Assembly (NCBI GenBank): GCA_029859385.1
Contig: JAOUDF010000012.1
Coordinates: 1-25,188, forward strand
Reading direction: 5' to 3'
DNA length: 25,188 nt
DNA from: Nitrospirota bacterium
Lineage (GTDB): Bacteria; Nitrospirota; JAOUDF01
The notes beneath the pieces are model-generated. The model saw nothing but the letters and a program-made list of their open reading frames with translations. It made no database searches and was not told where the DNA came from. The position numbers and the translations under genes are program-made. Numbering within the stretch: the stretch's first letter is position 1; each line of letters begins with the position of its first letter. This document shows positions 1 through 7,631 of this stretch, piece after piece.

Positions 1-822
1 TACCGGACGGGCAAACCCTATATCTGCGAGGATGTAGCATCCGATAAGCTTTTTTACAGCGATATTCGGGAGAAAACCAGCTGTGAAATCAGGTCGCTCA
101 TCTGTGCTCCCATCGCTATTCACGAATCGGTAATCGGCGTTATCGAGCTTATCAACAAGAAGGGTGGCACGCACTTTACCGAAAACGACCTCGCCCTCCT
201 GGAAATATTCGCGAGGTATACCTCAACCCTTGTACAGAACGCTCTGGACGCCCGAAGGTTTGAAGAGCTTTCCAAGCGGGACAACCTTACCGGCCTCTAC
301 AACGACCGCTACTTTCTTGAACGATTGCCCTGGGAGGTCCGGCGAATAGCGGCGCAGGGCGGTGATCTGTCAATCATCTTCCTCGACCTCGACCGGTTCA
401 AGGAGGTCAACGACACCTATGGCCATCTCGCGGGGAGCCAGGTCCTCCGGGAAGTGGCGGTGGTGGTAAACGAGGTCTTTGAAGGGCTCAGCGCCATCTC
501 CTCCCGCTACGGCGGCGACGAATTCATCATCATCCTGCCCGATACGACGTTGAAGGAGGCCGGTCGATATGCCGAACGGCTCCGGGCACTGATCGCCGGT
601 ACGATCTTCATTCAGGAACCCCTTCACGCGGATGCGCAGCCACTCAATATCTCTGGATTAATAACCGCCAGCGTGGGGGTTGCCTCGTTGACGGAGAACG
701 TCGAGCGGAAGGGTGATGTCATGGATGTGGTTGGCGGGCTGATAAAAGCGGCCGACAGCGCCATGTACCGGGCCAAGGACCTGGGTAAAAACAAGGTGGT
801 GTCTGCCAAAGGGAAGATCTGA
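1..822 (+). CDS. GAF-GGDEF diguanylate cyclase (5' end outside window)
   Basis: The reading frame is open from base 1, so the N-terminus lies outside the window. The first ~80 codons read as the end of a GAF sensor domain (CAPIAIHESVIGVIELINKK, then a phi-x-x-phi helix leading to the catalytic domain). The GGDEF domain follows from about codon 95, with DNLTGLYNDRYF, FLDLDRFKEVNDTYGH and an intact RYGGDEF signature (GGDEF at 511-525). By family knowledge it makes cyclic di-GMP from two GTP in the cytoplasm, gated by the GAF input. The usual RxxD product-inhibition site upstream of GGDEF is absent (EGLS in its place), so feedback inhibition through that site is not expected. The stop is only 5 nt from the convergent stop of the next gene. 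The sensed ligand is unknown. Confidence 0.93.
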   Translation, partial: YRTGKPYICEDVASDKLFYSDIREKTSCEIRSLICAPIAIHESVIGVIELINKKGGTHFTENDLALLEIFARYTSTLVQNALDARRFEELSKRDNLTGLYNDRYFLERLPWEVRRIAAQGGDLSIIFLDLDRFKEVNDTYGHLAGSQVLREVAVVVNEVFEGLSAISSRYGGDEFIIILPDTTLKEAGRYAERLRALIAGTIFIQEPLHADAQPLNISGLITASVGVASLTENVERKGDVMDVVGGLIKAADSAMYRAKDLGKNKVVSAKGKI

Positions 823-827
823 TCCAT

Positions 828-1259
828 TCAGGGAACCCGTTCCCACTCCTCCACGCCACCGGAAACCACCTCGAAGAGAGGGTGGGGCTCCGGTGCGCTG
901 ATCGTCAGCAGTTTCTCGTATTGCGCAGGGTCCCTCTGTCCAAGTTTTTTCCCGAGATGTTCCCATTCAAGCCGCAGTTGCCCGTCGGTCACGGGAATGC
1001 ATGCATCGGTTTCACCGCCACAAATCTTTCCACGATCAAACCGATATCCCCTCCGTTCCGCCTCTTCCCATACATGACGGAGATACAGTGAAATGGCATC
1101 TACAGGGTTATCGTACTTCCGGAATCTTATCAGCTGCGGGTGGTGTCGATAGCCCTTTGTCCGGCCTTGCAGCACCTTCTGCGCAAGAAGTCCCTCGCGC
1201 CACAGCGCGACGAGTCCAGTTCGATCCAGATATTTCGGGTGCAGACTCCAGAGGCGCAT
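828..1259 (-). CDS. Pyrimidine dimer DNA glycosylase/endonuclease V-like protein
   Basis: 143 aa. The N-terminus MRLWSLHPKYLDRTGL, then LWREGLLAQKVL and TKGYRHHPQLIRF, is the pattern I associate with the bacterial Pyr_excise family (relatives of T4 endonuclease V, which nicks DNA at UV dimers). I chose the ATG at 1259 and not the in-frame ATG at 1328. A GAGGAG ribosome site sits about 8 nt upstream of 1259, and a promoter-like TTGGGA-N17-TATAAC at 1328-1300 would start transcription downstream of the 1328 codon. T4 endonuclease V uses Thr2 as nucleophile; here residue 2 is Arg, so glycosylase activity is not assured. It is convergent with the diguanylate cyclase gene and divergent from the hydrolase. 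Family assignment is from recall of the motif. Confidence 0.65.
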   Translation of the reverse strand: MRLWSLHPKYLDRTGLVALWREGLLAQKVLQGRTKGYRHHPQLIRFRKYDNPVDAISLYLRHVWEEAERRGYRFDRGKICGGETDACIPVTDGQLRLEWEHLGKKLGQRDPAQYEKLLTISAPEPHPLFEVVSGGVEEWERVP

Positions 1260-1299
1260 CTCTTTTCTCCTCGCTGCTCTCCTGTCGGGATATGCTACA

Positions 1300-1328
1300 G
1301 TTATACCCACGGTCATTTTATATCCCAA
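1300..1328 (-). promoter_or_regulatory. Putative sigma-70 promoter of the Pyr_excise-like gene
   Basis: On the minus strand TTGGGA (1328-1323) is followed after 17 nt by TATAAC (1305-1300). The predicted start point near 1293 gives a leader of about 34 nt before the ATG at 1259. This is pattern matching only. Confidence 0.45.
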
Positions 1329-1349
1329 AGCCTCAAAGAAGAGGATATC

Positions 1350-2198
1350 ATGAAGCTTGCGGCAGTCGATCCCATAAGCATAGTACTGACCGTCGCCGGC
1401 GCCTATGCGGCACTTCTTCTATTGGTCTTTGTCTTTCAGTCCCGCCTTCTCTATTTCCCCGTGAAAACGATAGAGGCAACACCCGCCGAGGCGGGACTCG
1501 CCTTTGAGCCGGTAAGGATCGCTACCGAAGACGGGGTTGAGCTGGACGGCTGGTTTGTTCCGGCGAACAAGCCCCGTGGTGTGCTGCTCTTCTTCCACGG
1601 CAATGCCGGCAACATCTCGCACCGGCTCGACTCCCTGAGGATTTTTAACAAACTGGACCTGTCGGTGCTGATCTTCGACTACCGCGGCTATGGGCGGAGC
1701 GGCGGCTCTCCCTCGGAAGAGGGAACCTATAAGGACGCCGAGGCAGCATGGCGCTATCTGGCGGAGCAGCGGCATATCCCTGCCGAGAAGATGGTCTACT
1801 TCGGCCGGTCCCTTGGATCATCTATCGCCGCATGGCTGGCCGTTCGACACCCGCCCCGAGCCCTTATCGTGGAGTCGGGTTTTACATCGGTGCCCGACCT
1901 GGCGGCGGAACTTTATCCTTTTCTCCCTGTCCGCAGCCTCAGCCGGTTTGATTACCCCACCGCAGAGTATCTGAGGAATGTTGAGTGCCCAGTAATGGTA
2001 GTGCACAGCAGCGATGACGAGATCATTCCCTTCGATCATGGCCGCAGGCTGCATGATGCCGCGCGCCGGCCGAAGCAGTTTCTGGAGATCAAAGGGGGGC
2101 ATAATGAAGGGTTTTTGCTCAGCGGCGCGACCTATATCGACGGCCTTCGGGATTTTCTCGACGAATATTTACCGGCAATAGCGGACGGTATATCCTAG
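1350..2198 (+). CDS. Membrane-anchored alpha/beta hydrolase (ABHD13/BEM46-like)
   Basis: 282 aa. The ATG at 1350 has AAGAAGAGG 6-14 nt upstream. An N-terminal hydrophobic segment (about residues 9-29) is followed by the SRLLYFPxK boundary typical of membrane-anchored BEM46/YfhR-like hydrolases. The oxyanion region FFHGNAGN (81-88) and the strand-turn IFDYRGYGRSGG (108-119) precede the nucleophile elbow GRSLGS with Ser154. The acid is probably Asp222 or Asp223 (HSSDDEII) and the catalytic His is His251 (KGGHNEG). All triad residues are present, so it is probably an active serine hydrolase (esterase or peptidase) at the inner membrane; the substrate is unknown. Its TAG overlaps the stop codon of dtd on the other strand. 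Confidence 0.9.
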   Translation: MKLAAVDPISIVLTVAGAYAALLLLVFVFQSRLLYFPVKTIEATPAEAGLAFEPVRIATEDGVELDGWFVPANKPRGVLLFFHGNAGNISHRLDSLRIFNKLDLSVLIFDYRGYGRSGGSPSEEGTYKDAEAAWRYLAEQRHIPAEKMVYFGRSLGSSIAAWLAVRHPPRALIVESGFTSVPDLAAELYPFLPVRSLSRFDYPTAEYLRNVECPVMVVHSSDDEIIPFDHGRRLHDAARRPKQFLEIKGGHNEGFLLSGATYIDGLRDFLDEYLPAIADGIS

Positions 2199-2644
2199 AA
2201 CAGCCTGCGGCTGTCCAGCATGATGGTCACGGGGCCGTCATTCACGAGGCTCACCGCCATGTGGGCCTGAAACTCGCCCGTTTCAACGGAGACGCCGGTT
2301 TCTCTCAATTTATCGACGAACAGGTGAAACATATCCTTCGCCCGGCCCGGCTCCTCGGCTCCGGTAAACGAAGGGCGTCTCCCCTTTCGCACGTCTCCCA
2401 GCAGCGTGAACTGCGACACTGCCAGCACCGACCCGCCTACTTCCTGCACTGACAGGTTCATCTTTCCTTCGCCGTCTTCGAATATCCGCAGGCCGGTAAT
2501 CTTCGACACCATGTAATCGAGGTCCTGCTCCGTATCGCCCTTTTCCACCCCGGCCAGCACCAGCAGGCCTTTACCGATTGTGCCGATGACCTTTCCATCG
2601 ACAGTGACCGAGGCCTCGGTCACCCGCTGAATAACTACGCGCAT
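2195..2644 (-). CDS. dtd: D-aminoacyl-tRNA deacylase
   Basis: 149 aa, the normal length for DTD. It removes D-amino acids (and misloaded glycine) from tRNA, protecting translation from mischarging. The family N-terminus MRVVIQRV, the catalytic SQFTLLGD motif (about residues 77-84) and the C-terminal NDGPVT motif, which carries the Gly-cisPro chirality filter, are all intact. An ATG four codons further upstream (2656) is possible, but the canonical MRVVIQR start at 2644 is preferred because homologues begin there. Its neighbour across the promoter region is an N-acyl-D-amino-acid deacylase, so two D-amino-acid enzymes sit side by side, transcribed divergently. Confidence 0.96.
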   Translation of the reverse strand: MRVVIQRVTEASVTVDGKVIGTIGKGLLVLAGVEKGDTEQDLDYMVSKITGLRIFEDGEGKMNLSVQEVGGSVLAVSQFTLLGDVRKGRRPSFTGAEEPGRAKDMFHLFVDKLRETGVSVETGEFQAHMAVSLVNDGPVTIMLDSRRLF

Positions 2645-2677
2645 AGGTAACTCCAATTTCCCAGAGGTTACTTCCGT

Positions 2678-2705
2678 TTGACTAAACCAAATAAAGCCAT
2701 ATAAT
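2678..2705 (+). promoter_or_regulatory. Strong sigma-70-type promoter for the D-aminoacylase gene
   Basis: TTGACT (2678-2683, 5/6 consensus), a 16-nt spacer, then an exact TATAAT (2700-2705). The predicted start near 2712 gives a leader of about 30 nt before the ATG at 2742. It is the best promoter match in the window. Confidence 0.75.
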
Positions 2706-2741
2706 CCAGATGATCAGCCACACTACAACGAAGGGGTAAAA

Positions 2742-4322
2742 ATGGCAACAATCCTCATAAAAAATGGCCTCATCATCGACGGCACCGGCAGGCCCGGTGA
2801 ACCGGCGGCTATCCTCATCGAGGGCGACCGGATTATTTCCGTGGGCCGCATTCCCACGACTGGCGCCGATACGGTGATCGACGCATCGGGCATGGTGGTT
2901 TGTCCCGGTTTTGTGGACATCCACTCTCACTCCGAGTTTTCACTTCTCGCCCACCCCCAGGGCGACGGCAAGCTGCTGCAGGGGGTGACGACGGAGATCA
3001 ACGGCAACTGCGGTCTTTCGGCCGGTCCGTTGCTCGGCGCCTATCGTGAACGGCGACGGGGCGAGCTGGCGGACCTGGGACTCGAACTCGGCTGGGAGAG
3101 CCTCGGCGAATACTTCGATACATTTGACCGGCGCGGCGCGGCGGTGAACATCGCCACCTACGTGGGTCACGGCAACCTGCGCGGCGCTGTGGTGGGATAT
3201 GAGAATCGACCGGCTACCCCCGCCGAGATGGACGCGATGAAAGCTCTTCTGAGCGACGCCATGGAGCAGGGGGCCCTGGGCCTCGCCACGGGGCTCATCT
3301 ACCCGCCCGGCGTCTACTCCGGCATCGATGAGCTGATTGAGCTCTCCCGTGTAGTCGCCAAATACGGCGGCATCTATTCATCCCACATGCGCAGCGAGGG
3401 TGACGGTCTCATCGAGGCGATTACCGAGGCCATTGAGATCGGCGAAAAGTCCGGCGTCGGCGTGCAGATATCGCATCTTAAGACCAGCGGCCAAAGGAAC
3501 TGGCACAAGATCACACAGGCGCTGGCCCTTATCGAAGAGGCGCGGGGCCGGGGGCTCGACGTCACCTCCGACCGCTACCCTTACACCGCCGCCGCCACCG
3601 ACCTCGACGCCGTCCTGCCCTCGTGGGCCTACGAAGGCGGCAACGATGCCGAACTGGCGCGGCTTCGCGATCCCGAAACCAGAAAGCGGCTTACCGACGA
3701 CATCCTCGCCCAGCACCCCGAGCCCGAGTACTGGCAGCGGGTGGCGGTCTCCTCGGTAGAGACAGCGGCCAACAAGGGGCTCGAAGGGCTCACCATGGCC
3801 CAAATCGCCGAAAAAAGAAAAGCGAAACCGTGGGAGGCGCTCTACGACCTTCTCATCGAAGAGCAACTCAAGGCGGGCGCCATCTTCTACTCCATGAGCG
3901 AGGAGAACCTGCGCACCATCCTCAGGCAGCCTTATGTGATGGTGGGCTCCGACAGCACCAATCGGGGCTTTTCGGGCATCACTGCCCACGGCAAGCCCCA
4001 CCCCCGCGGGTTCGGTTCCTTCCCCCGCGTCCTCGGCCGCTTCGTGCGTGAAGAAGGCCTGCTGACGCTGGAAGAGGCCATCCACAAGATGACGGCCCAG
4101 CCGGCCAGGAAACTGGGAATGAAAGACCGGGGCGAACTCAGGCCCGGAGCATGCGCCGACATCGTGATCTTCAATCCGGAGACCGTCATCGACCGGGCCG
4201 ATTTCGACAGCCCCTATCAGCGGTCCGTCGGCATTCGCGACGTAATCGTCAACGGAAAGGTGGCGGTGAGGGACGGCGAGGTAACAGGGACCCTGGCGGG
4301 AAAGGTGTTACGTAAAATGTAG
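2742..4322 (+). CDS. N-acyl-D-amino-acid deacylase (D-aminoacylase, amidohydrolase superfamily)
   Basis: 526 aa, the usual length for D-aminoacylases. It hydrolyses N-acyl-D-amino acids to the free D-amino acid and carboxylate, with a zinc centre in a TIM barrel. The metal-binding residues known from the family are visible: HSH at 61-63, the bridging Cys in GNCG (Cys90), His215 (SSHMRSEGDG), His245 (QISHLK) and Asp404 (VGSDS). The small beta domain is formed by both ends (ILIKNGLIIDGTG and GACADIVIFNPETV). AAGGGG precedes the ATG by about 6 nt. The stop codon TAG lies inside the palindromic repeat that follows. A PuuD-like hydrolase is 68 nt downstream. Exact substrate is unknown; D-glutamate or D-aspartate derivatives are possible, as is a dipeptide. 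Confidence 0.93.
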   Translation: MATILIKNGLIIDGTGRPGEPAAILIEGDRIISVGRIPTTGADTVIDASGMVVCPGFVDIHSHSEFSLLAHPQGDGKLLQGVTTEINGNCGLSAGPLLGAYRERRRGELADLGLELGWESLGEYFDTFDRRGAAVNIATYVGHGNLRGAVVGYENRPATPAEMDAMKALLSDAMEQGALGLATGLIYPPGVYSGIDELIELSRVVAKYGGIYSSHMRSEGDGLIEAITEAIEIGEKSGVGVQISHLKTSGQRNWHKITQALALIEEARGRGLDVTSDRYPYTAAATDLDAVLPSWAYEGGNDAELARLRDPETRKRLTDDILAQHPEPEYWQRVAVSSVETAANKGLEGLTMAQIAEKRKAKPWEALYDLLIEEQLKAGAIFYSMSEENLRTILRQPYVMVGSDSTNRGFSGITAHGKPHPRGFGSFPRVLGRFVREEGLLTLEEAIHKMTAQPARKLGMKDRGELRPGACADIVIFNPETVIDRADFDSPYQRSVGIRDVIVNGKVAVRDGEVTGTLAGKVLRKM

Positions 4323-4379
4323 GGGCGAACCCCTGTGTTCGCCCTTTCGGGATTGGGCGATCACAAGGATCGCCCCTAC
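4319..4379. repeat. Palindromic intergenic repeat with two stem-loops
   Basis: The ends are a perfect 10-bp inverted repeat (GTAGGGGCGA at 4319-4328, TCGCCCCTAC at 4370-4379). Inside are two hairpins: GGGCGAAC (4323-4330) with GTTCGCCC (4337-4344), and GGGCGATC (4355-4362) with GATCGCCC (4368-4375). I recognise this as a widespread REP-like intergenic element type in environmental bacterial genomes. It supplies the stop codon (4320-4322) of the upstream gene. There is no T tract, so it is not a standard terminator, though it could stabilise the upstream mRNA end. Confidence 0.8.
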
Positions 4380-4390
4380 AAAGGACATAA

Positions 4391-5089
4391 ATGACAAAAC
4401 CTCTTATCGGCGTGACCGCCGACATCGAATACCGTAACGACAGGGAGTATTCCTATCTCCAGACCCGCTACTGCCGAGCGGTTGTGGAGGCCGGGGGCGT
4501 GCCGCTGGTGCTCCCTCCCTGCGATTCATCGGTTCAGGCAATCGGGCAACTGGACGGCCTGCTCATGACCGGCGGCGAGGATATCCACCCCCGCTACTTC
4601 GGCGAAGAACCCTGTGCTCCGCTGGAGCTTTCACCCGACCGGCGCACTGACTTCGAAACCGCGCTTCTCAACGAAGCCATCCGATTAAAAAAGCCCATCC
4701 TCGCCATCTGCCACGGCATGCAACTTCTCAATGTCGTCTTTGGCGGCACCCTCTGGCAGGATCTCGCCACTCAACGGCCCCAGTCGATGCCGCACCGCTC
4801 ATCGTTGGATGTACCGTGCTCACATACCATCGCGGTGAGCAAGGGCTCATTGCTTGAAAAGATGATCGGTGTAACGGAGTTCGAATCGGCCAGCTACCAT
4901 CATCAAGCCGTGAAGGATGTAGGCAAAGGACTGGTGGTGACGGCCCAGGCCCCCGACGGCGTCATCGAGGCGGTCGAGCTAACCGGCTACCCTTTTTTGC
5001 TCGGTGTGCAGTGGCACCCGGAAAAGACGCTGGAGAGCGAAGTGACGCGGAGGTTGTTCAGAGGGTTTGTGGAGAGCTGCAAACGGTAG
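4391..5089 (+). CDS. Class I glutamine amidotransferase-like hydrolase (gamma-glutamyl-GABA hydrolase family)
   Basis: 232 aa, typical of peptidase C26/PuuD proteins, which cleave gamma-glutamyl amide bonds. Motifs in order are PLIGVTAD, MTGGEDIHP (59-67), the nucleophile elbow AICHGMQLLN with Cys107, and QWHPE with His209 and Glu211, so the Cys-His-Glu triad is complete. AAAGGA lies 6 nt before the ATG. It follows the D-aminoacylase in the same direction and is probably co-transcribed, which suggests both act on acylated or gamma-linked amino acids. Homologues serve putrescine breakdown (PuuD), but no other putrescine gene is nearby, so the substrate is left open. Confidence 0.92.
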   Translation: MTKPLIGVTADIEYRNDREYSYLQTRYCRAVVEAGGVPLVLPPCDSSVQAIGQLDGLLMTGGEDIHPRYFGEEPCAPLELSPDRRTDFETALLNEAIRLKKPILAICHGMQLLNVVFGGTLWQDLATQRPQSMPHRSSLDVPCSHTIAVSKGSLLEKMIGVTEFESASYHHQAVKDVGKGLVVTAQAPDGVIEAVELTGYPFLLGVQWHPEKTLESEVTRRLFRGFVESCKR

Positions 5090-5151
5090 TGACCGAATAA
5101 TATGGATAGAATTGTTCGTGGCCTAAAATACCAATGCCCGCAGGGACTCAA

Positions 5152-5571
5152 ATGACAAGCGAAACTCTGAAGTTTGACAAAGGAATTATCGAAGTGACGG
5201 TTGTCGACAACATCATTTACATGAAGGTATTGCATCTCTATACCGATGAGATGGCAATAGAAATGACCCGATATCTGGACAAAGTATTCGCGCGTATTTC
5301 AGGAAATCCTGTACGAGTCTGGGATTCCTCCGCGCTTTCAGCGGAGTCGTTCAAACTGTCAAGCCAATGCGTGGAGCAAATTTCCAACTGGTCCCTGCGA
5401 ATAAAATCTCAAAGACCCGGCTCCAGGGTCTACTTCATCGCCAAAGAGTCTTCGATCTATGGTGTCTCACGCATGTATGCCCTCAAGGCCGGCAATGAGA
5501 ACATGGATGTCATGGTTCTCAGAAGTATCGATGAGCTGCCGCAAGATATCCGCGCGAAAATTCCACACTAA
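5152..5571 (+). CDS. Small cytoplasmic protein of unknown function (possibly STAS/SpoIIAA-like)
   Basis: 139 aa. I do not recognise a named family. The ATG at 5152 is preferred over the one at 5134 because AGGGA sits about 7 nt before it, whereas nothing precedes 5134. The protein alternates short beta strands and amphipathic helices (GIIEVTVVDNIIYMKV, helix with MAIEMTRYLDKVF, then VRVWDSSAL and RVYFIAKE). This resembles the SpoIIAA/STAS-like folds used as small regulatory partners, but that is inference from the pattern. There is no signal peptide or membrane segment. Base composition is more AT-rich than in the flanking genes. TAAAAT at 5124-5129 could be a -10 element without a clear -35. 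Confidence 0.75.
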   Translation: MTSETLKFDKGIIEVTVVDNIIYMKVLHLYTDEMAIEMTRYLDKVFARISGNPVRVWDSSALSAESFKLSSQCVEQISNWSLRIKSQRPGSRVYFIAKESSIYGVSRMYALKAGNENMDVMVLRSIDELPQDIRAKIPH

Positions 5572-5760
5572 AAGCGGACACTGCTTTCAAAAAGCGCGGT
5601 GGATTGTGCTGAATGGAATGAAGCCCGAAGCCGCCGGGGGATGATTAGTAAAATCTCCCATCCTTCCCCCGTCTCATTAAATTTATCGTGCAGGATAAGC
5701 GTTAATAACGGGTTCATCGTCTCGCTGCGTTTGACGGCAGCACCCCCATCGACTGCGTAT
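5572..5760. other. Intergenic stretch between convergent genes
   Basis: About 190 bp separate the small unknown gene and the coiled-coil protein gene. I see no convincing open frame, terminator or repeat. A 5-bp stem at 5573-5590 has no T tract. Confidence 0.5.
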
Positions 5761-7266
5761 TTATTGGCCTACCGTAGTATTGTTGTCCGTGACGCTATCC
5801 GCTGTTGACTCTGTCTGGCTTGTTGCCTCAGGGGTCGATGTCGCCCGTTTCCCCACTCCGGCGGCGGTCTCCTTTTTATCGATTGCCTCCACGGGTATCG
5901 GTTGCACTACCGGCACCTCTTCCAAGAGCGCGGGCGATTTTGTCACCGGTATCGAATATACCTTTACTTCGGCCGGGGCTACCTTTGTAGCGGTTGTCGC
6001 CTCGGCCACTGGCTGGGCAGCCTCTGTTGCCGGTTGTGAAGCACTTGATTCTGTAGTCGTTGCCGCGGGCTCTTTTACTTCGGCCGAGACCTTCTGCCTA
6101 TTGTTTGCCTCCTCAGCAGCTATCCTTGCGGCCTGTGCAGCGGCCAGGGAAGCCCCCATCTCGCCGATCTTTGCCTTCAGCTGGCTGATCTCCGTTTTCA
6201 AGGCACCGTTCTCCTGCTCGGCGGTGGAGATCTTCTCCCGCATTGCCGCCAGTTCTGCGCTGTTATCACGGGCCTGGAGCGTGTCTATCTTCTCGCGCAG
6301 CTCGTCACGACCAACCACCAGCTGCCCGGCGGCGCCGGCCAGCGCCATCGTCTGGTCATGCAGCGAGCGGTCGCGTACGTCGGGGTGGTTGAGTGCCTCG
6401 GCAATACGTTTCAGCCGCCGTTCGGCATCAAGTACGATATCCTCGCTCGCCCTGGTGCCCATATTCTGGATATCTCTGGCAGCTTCAGCCACATACAGGG
6501 CATGGCGAGCGGCAAACAGGCTCTCGCTGCCCAGCCGGGCGACACTCTCCTTGTCGTGCGGATTGCTCATGATATACGCTTCGGCCTGCGCATATATCGT
6601 ACGCGCCTCCTGTAGCGTCCTGGGGGCATACTCCTCGGCATTCTGGGAGCTGGCCTTGCTCAGTATCAGCTTGGCAGGGTTGAGGGCGTGGTGCTTTATG
6701 GCTTCGGTCTCAAAGGTCTTCATTTTTGCCACCAGGGCCGGAATCTCACCCCGTGCCCTCTCCGCGCGGTCCCTCTCGATGTAGTCGATCAGGTCTTTGA
6801 TCTCGCCCACTACATCGTCATAACGGCCCTTGTCGTACATCGGGGCCTTCGCCTCTTCCAGCGCCGCCCTCATGCTAAACACCTCGGCCAGCTGGTTTTT
6901 CACCGCAGACTTGACCGCGTAACCCTTGCCTATCGATGATTCGATGAGGAGAATCCGAACCAGAAAGGTATCTCTCTGTGGCTTTTCCTGCATCTGCTTG
7001 CGGACATAGGTGAGCGCATCCTCAGCGGTACCCAGGTTGCGCGGTGAGTAGAAGTTGAGTTCATTCTCATAGGCCTTGGCCACTTTGGCTTCCGCATCGG
7101 CGACCGCCTGCTCGAGAGAAATCCCGGCAAAACGCTCCGACATCTCCGGCGTCACGCCCGTTAATTCAGGTGTAAGGTACGGTATGGGATATGGTATGGA
7201 AACGCACGCGACCTGGCTTGCCAGCAATATGGCCGCTCCAGCGCGAAAAAAGGACTTTTTATGCAT
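5761..7266 (-). CDS. Exported (probable lipoprotein) coiled-coil protein of unknown function
   Basis: 501 aa. The ATG at 7266 has a perfect AGGAGG about 8 nt upstream, and the product then begins with a classic signal sequence (MHKKSFF, then a hydrophobic core to Cys21). The cleavage site reads QVAC: Cys, Ala and Val fit a lipobox, but Gln at -3 is unusual, so lipidation is likely rather than certain. The middle is helical and Ala/Glu/Arg-rich; YAPRTLQEARTIYAQAE resembles the DUF4398-type repeat of small outer-membrane lipoproteins. A long coiled coil follows (about residues 310-400). The last ~100 residues are a low-complexity Ala/Thr/Glu/Pro tail, possibly spanning the periplasm or binding the wall. 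No enzyme motif is seen. It stands alone, apart from its neighbours. Confidence 0.85.
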   Translation of the reverse strand: MHKKSFFRAGAAILLASQVACVSIPYPIPYLTPELTGVTPEMSERFAGISLEQAVADAEAKVAKAYENELNFYSPRNLGTAEDALTYVRKQMQEKPQRDTFLVRILLIESSIGKGYAVKSAVKNQLAEVFSMRAALEEAKAPMYDKGRYDDVVGEIKDLIDYIERDRAERARGEIPALVAKMKTFETEAIKHHALNPAKLILSKASSQNAEEYAPRTLQEARTIYAQAEAYIMSNPHDKESVARLGSESLFAARHALYVAEAARDIQNMGTRASEDIVLDAERRLKRIAEALNHPDVRDRSLHDQTMALAGAAGQLVVGRDELREKIDTLQARDNSAELAAMREKISTAEQENGALKTEISQLKAKIGEMGASLAAAQAARIAAEEANNRQKVSAEVKEPAATTTESSASQPATEAAQPVAEATTATKVAPAEVKVYSIPVTKSPALLEEVPVVQPIPVEAIDKKETAAGVGKRATSTPEATSQTESTADSVTDNNTTVGQ

Positions 7267-7295
7267 AGGGTTCCTCCTCGTGAGGGATAATTTTT

Positions 7296-7325
7296 CCGGT
7301 CCGGTTACTGCATGAGACCGACCGG
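7296..7325 (-). promoter_or_regulatory. Imperfect hairpin in the 5' leader of the coiled-coil protein gene
   Basis: CCGGTCCGGT (7296-7305) and ACCGACCGG (7317-7325) can pair through 9 bp with one bulged base and an 11-nt loop, about 30 nt before the start codon of the minus-strand gene. On that strand it is followed by A residues, so it is not a terminator. A role in mRNA stability or protein binding is possible but unproven. Confidence 0.3.
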
Positions 7326-7326
7326 C

Positions 7327-7631
7327 TTGCGTGGTCATGCCACGCCAAACACCATACCCGTTCAGGACTTTTGGTGTCCAGTTAATATTCCTTAAATCTC
7401 TTTATTTATCTAATATTTACGCGCTATTACCATGGGGGTTTTATAATGTCGCCTGTAACGAGCCATTTCTACGATGGAAGATATCCGGCTGGAATTAAAG
7501 GGCCTGTCCTGGTTAATAAAAATCAACCTGAAGTGAGGGATTTGGAGGGCACAACGGGAGGCCGAGTTTAGGAAGCTGTTCGCTACGGATTGGATTTCAG
7601 GATTTACTGCGAGCTCTTATTGAGAGGTTTG
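7327..7631. other. Intergenic region without a recognisable gene
   Basis: About 305 bp lie between the leader hairpin and the end of the GGDEF-EAL gene. An AT-rich core (7381-7445) probably holds the promoter of the coiled-coil protein gene, but I cannot name clear -35/-10 boxes. No coding frame, RNA or terminator is evident. Confidence 0.5.

Noticed and set aside
3378..4085. 235-codon minus-strand open frame
   Set aside because: Antisense to the D-aminoacylase; Gly/Val-rich with no motif.
5573..5590. Possible terminator after the small unknown gene
   Set aside because: Only a 5-bp stem and no T tract.
5780..6784. 334-codon plus-strand open frame
   Set aside because: It is antisense to the exported coiled-coil protein; its Ser/Ala-rich product mirrors the Ala/Glu/Arg-rich real protein and has no ribosome site or motif.
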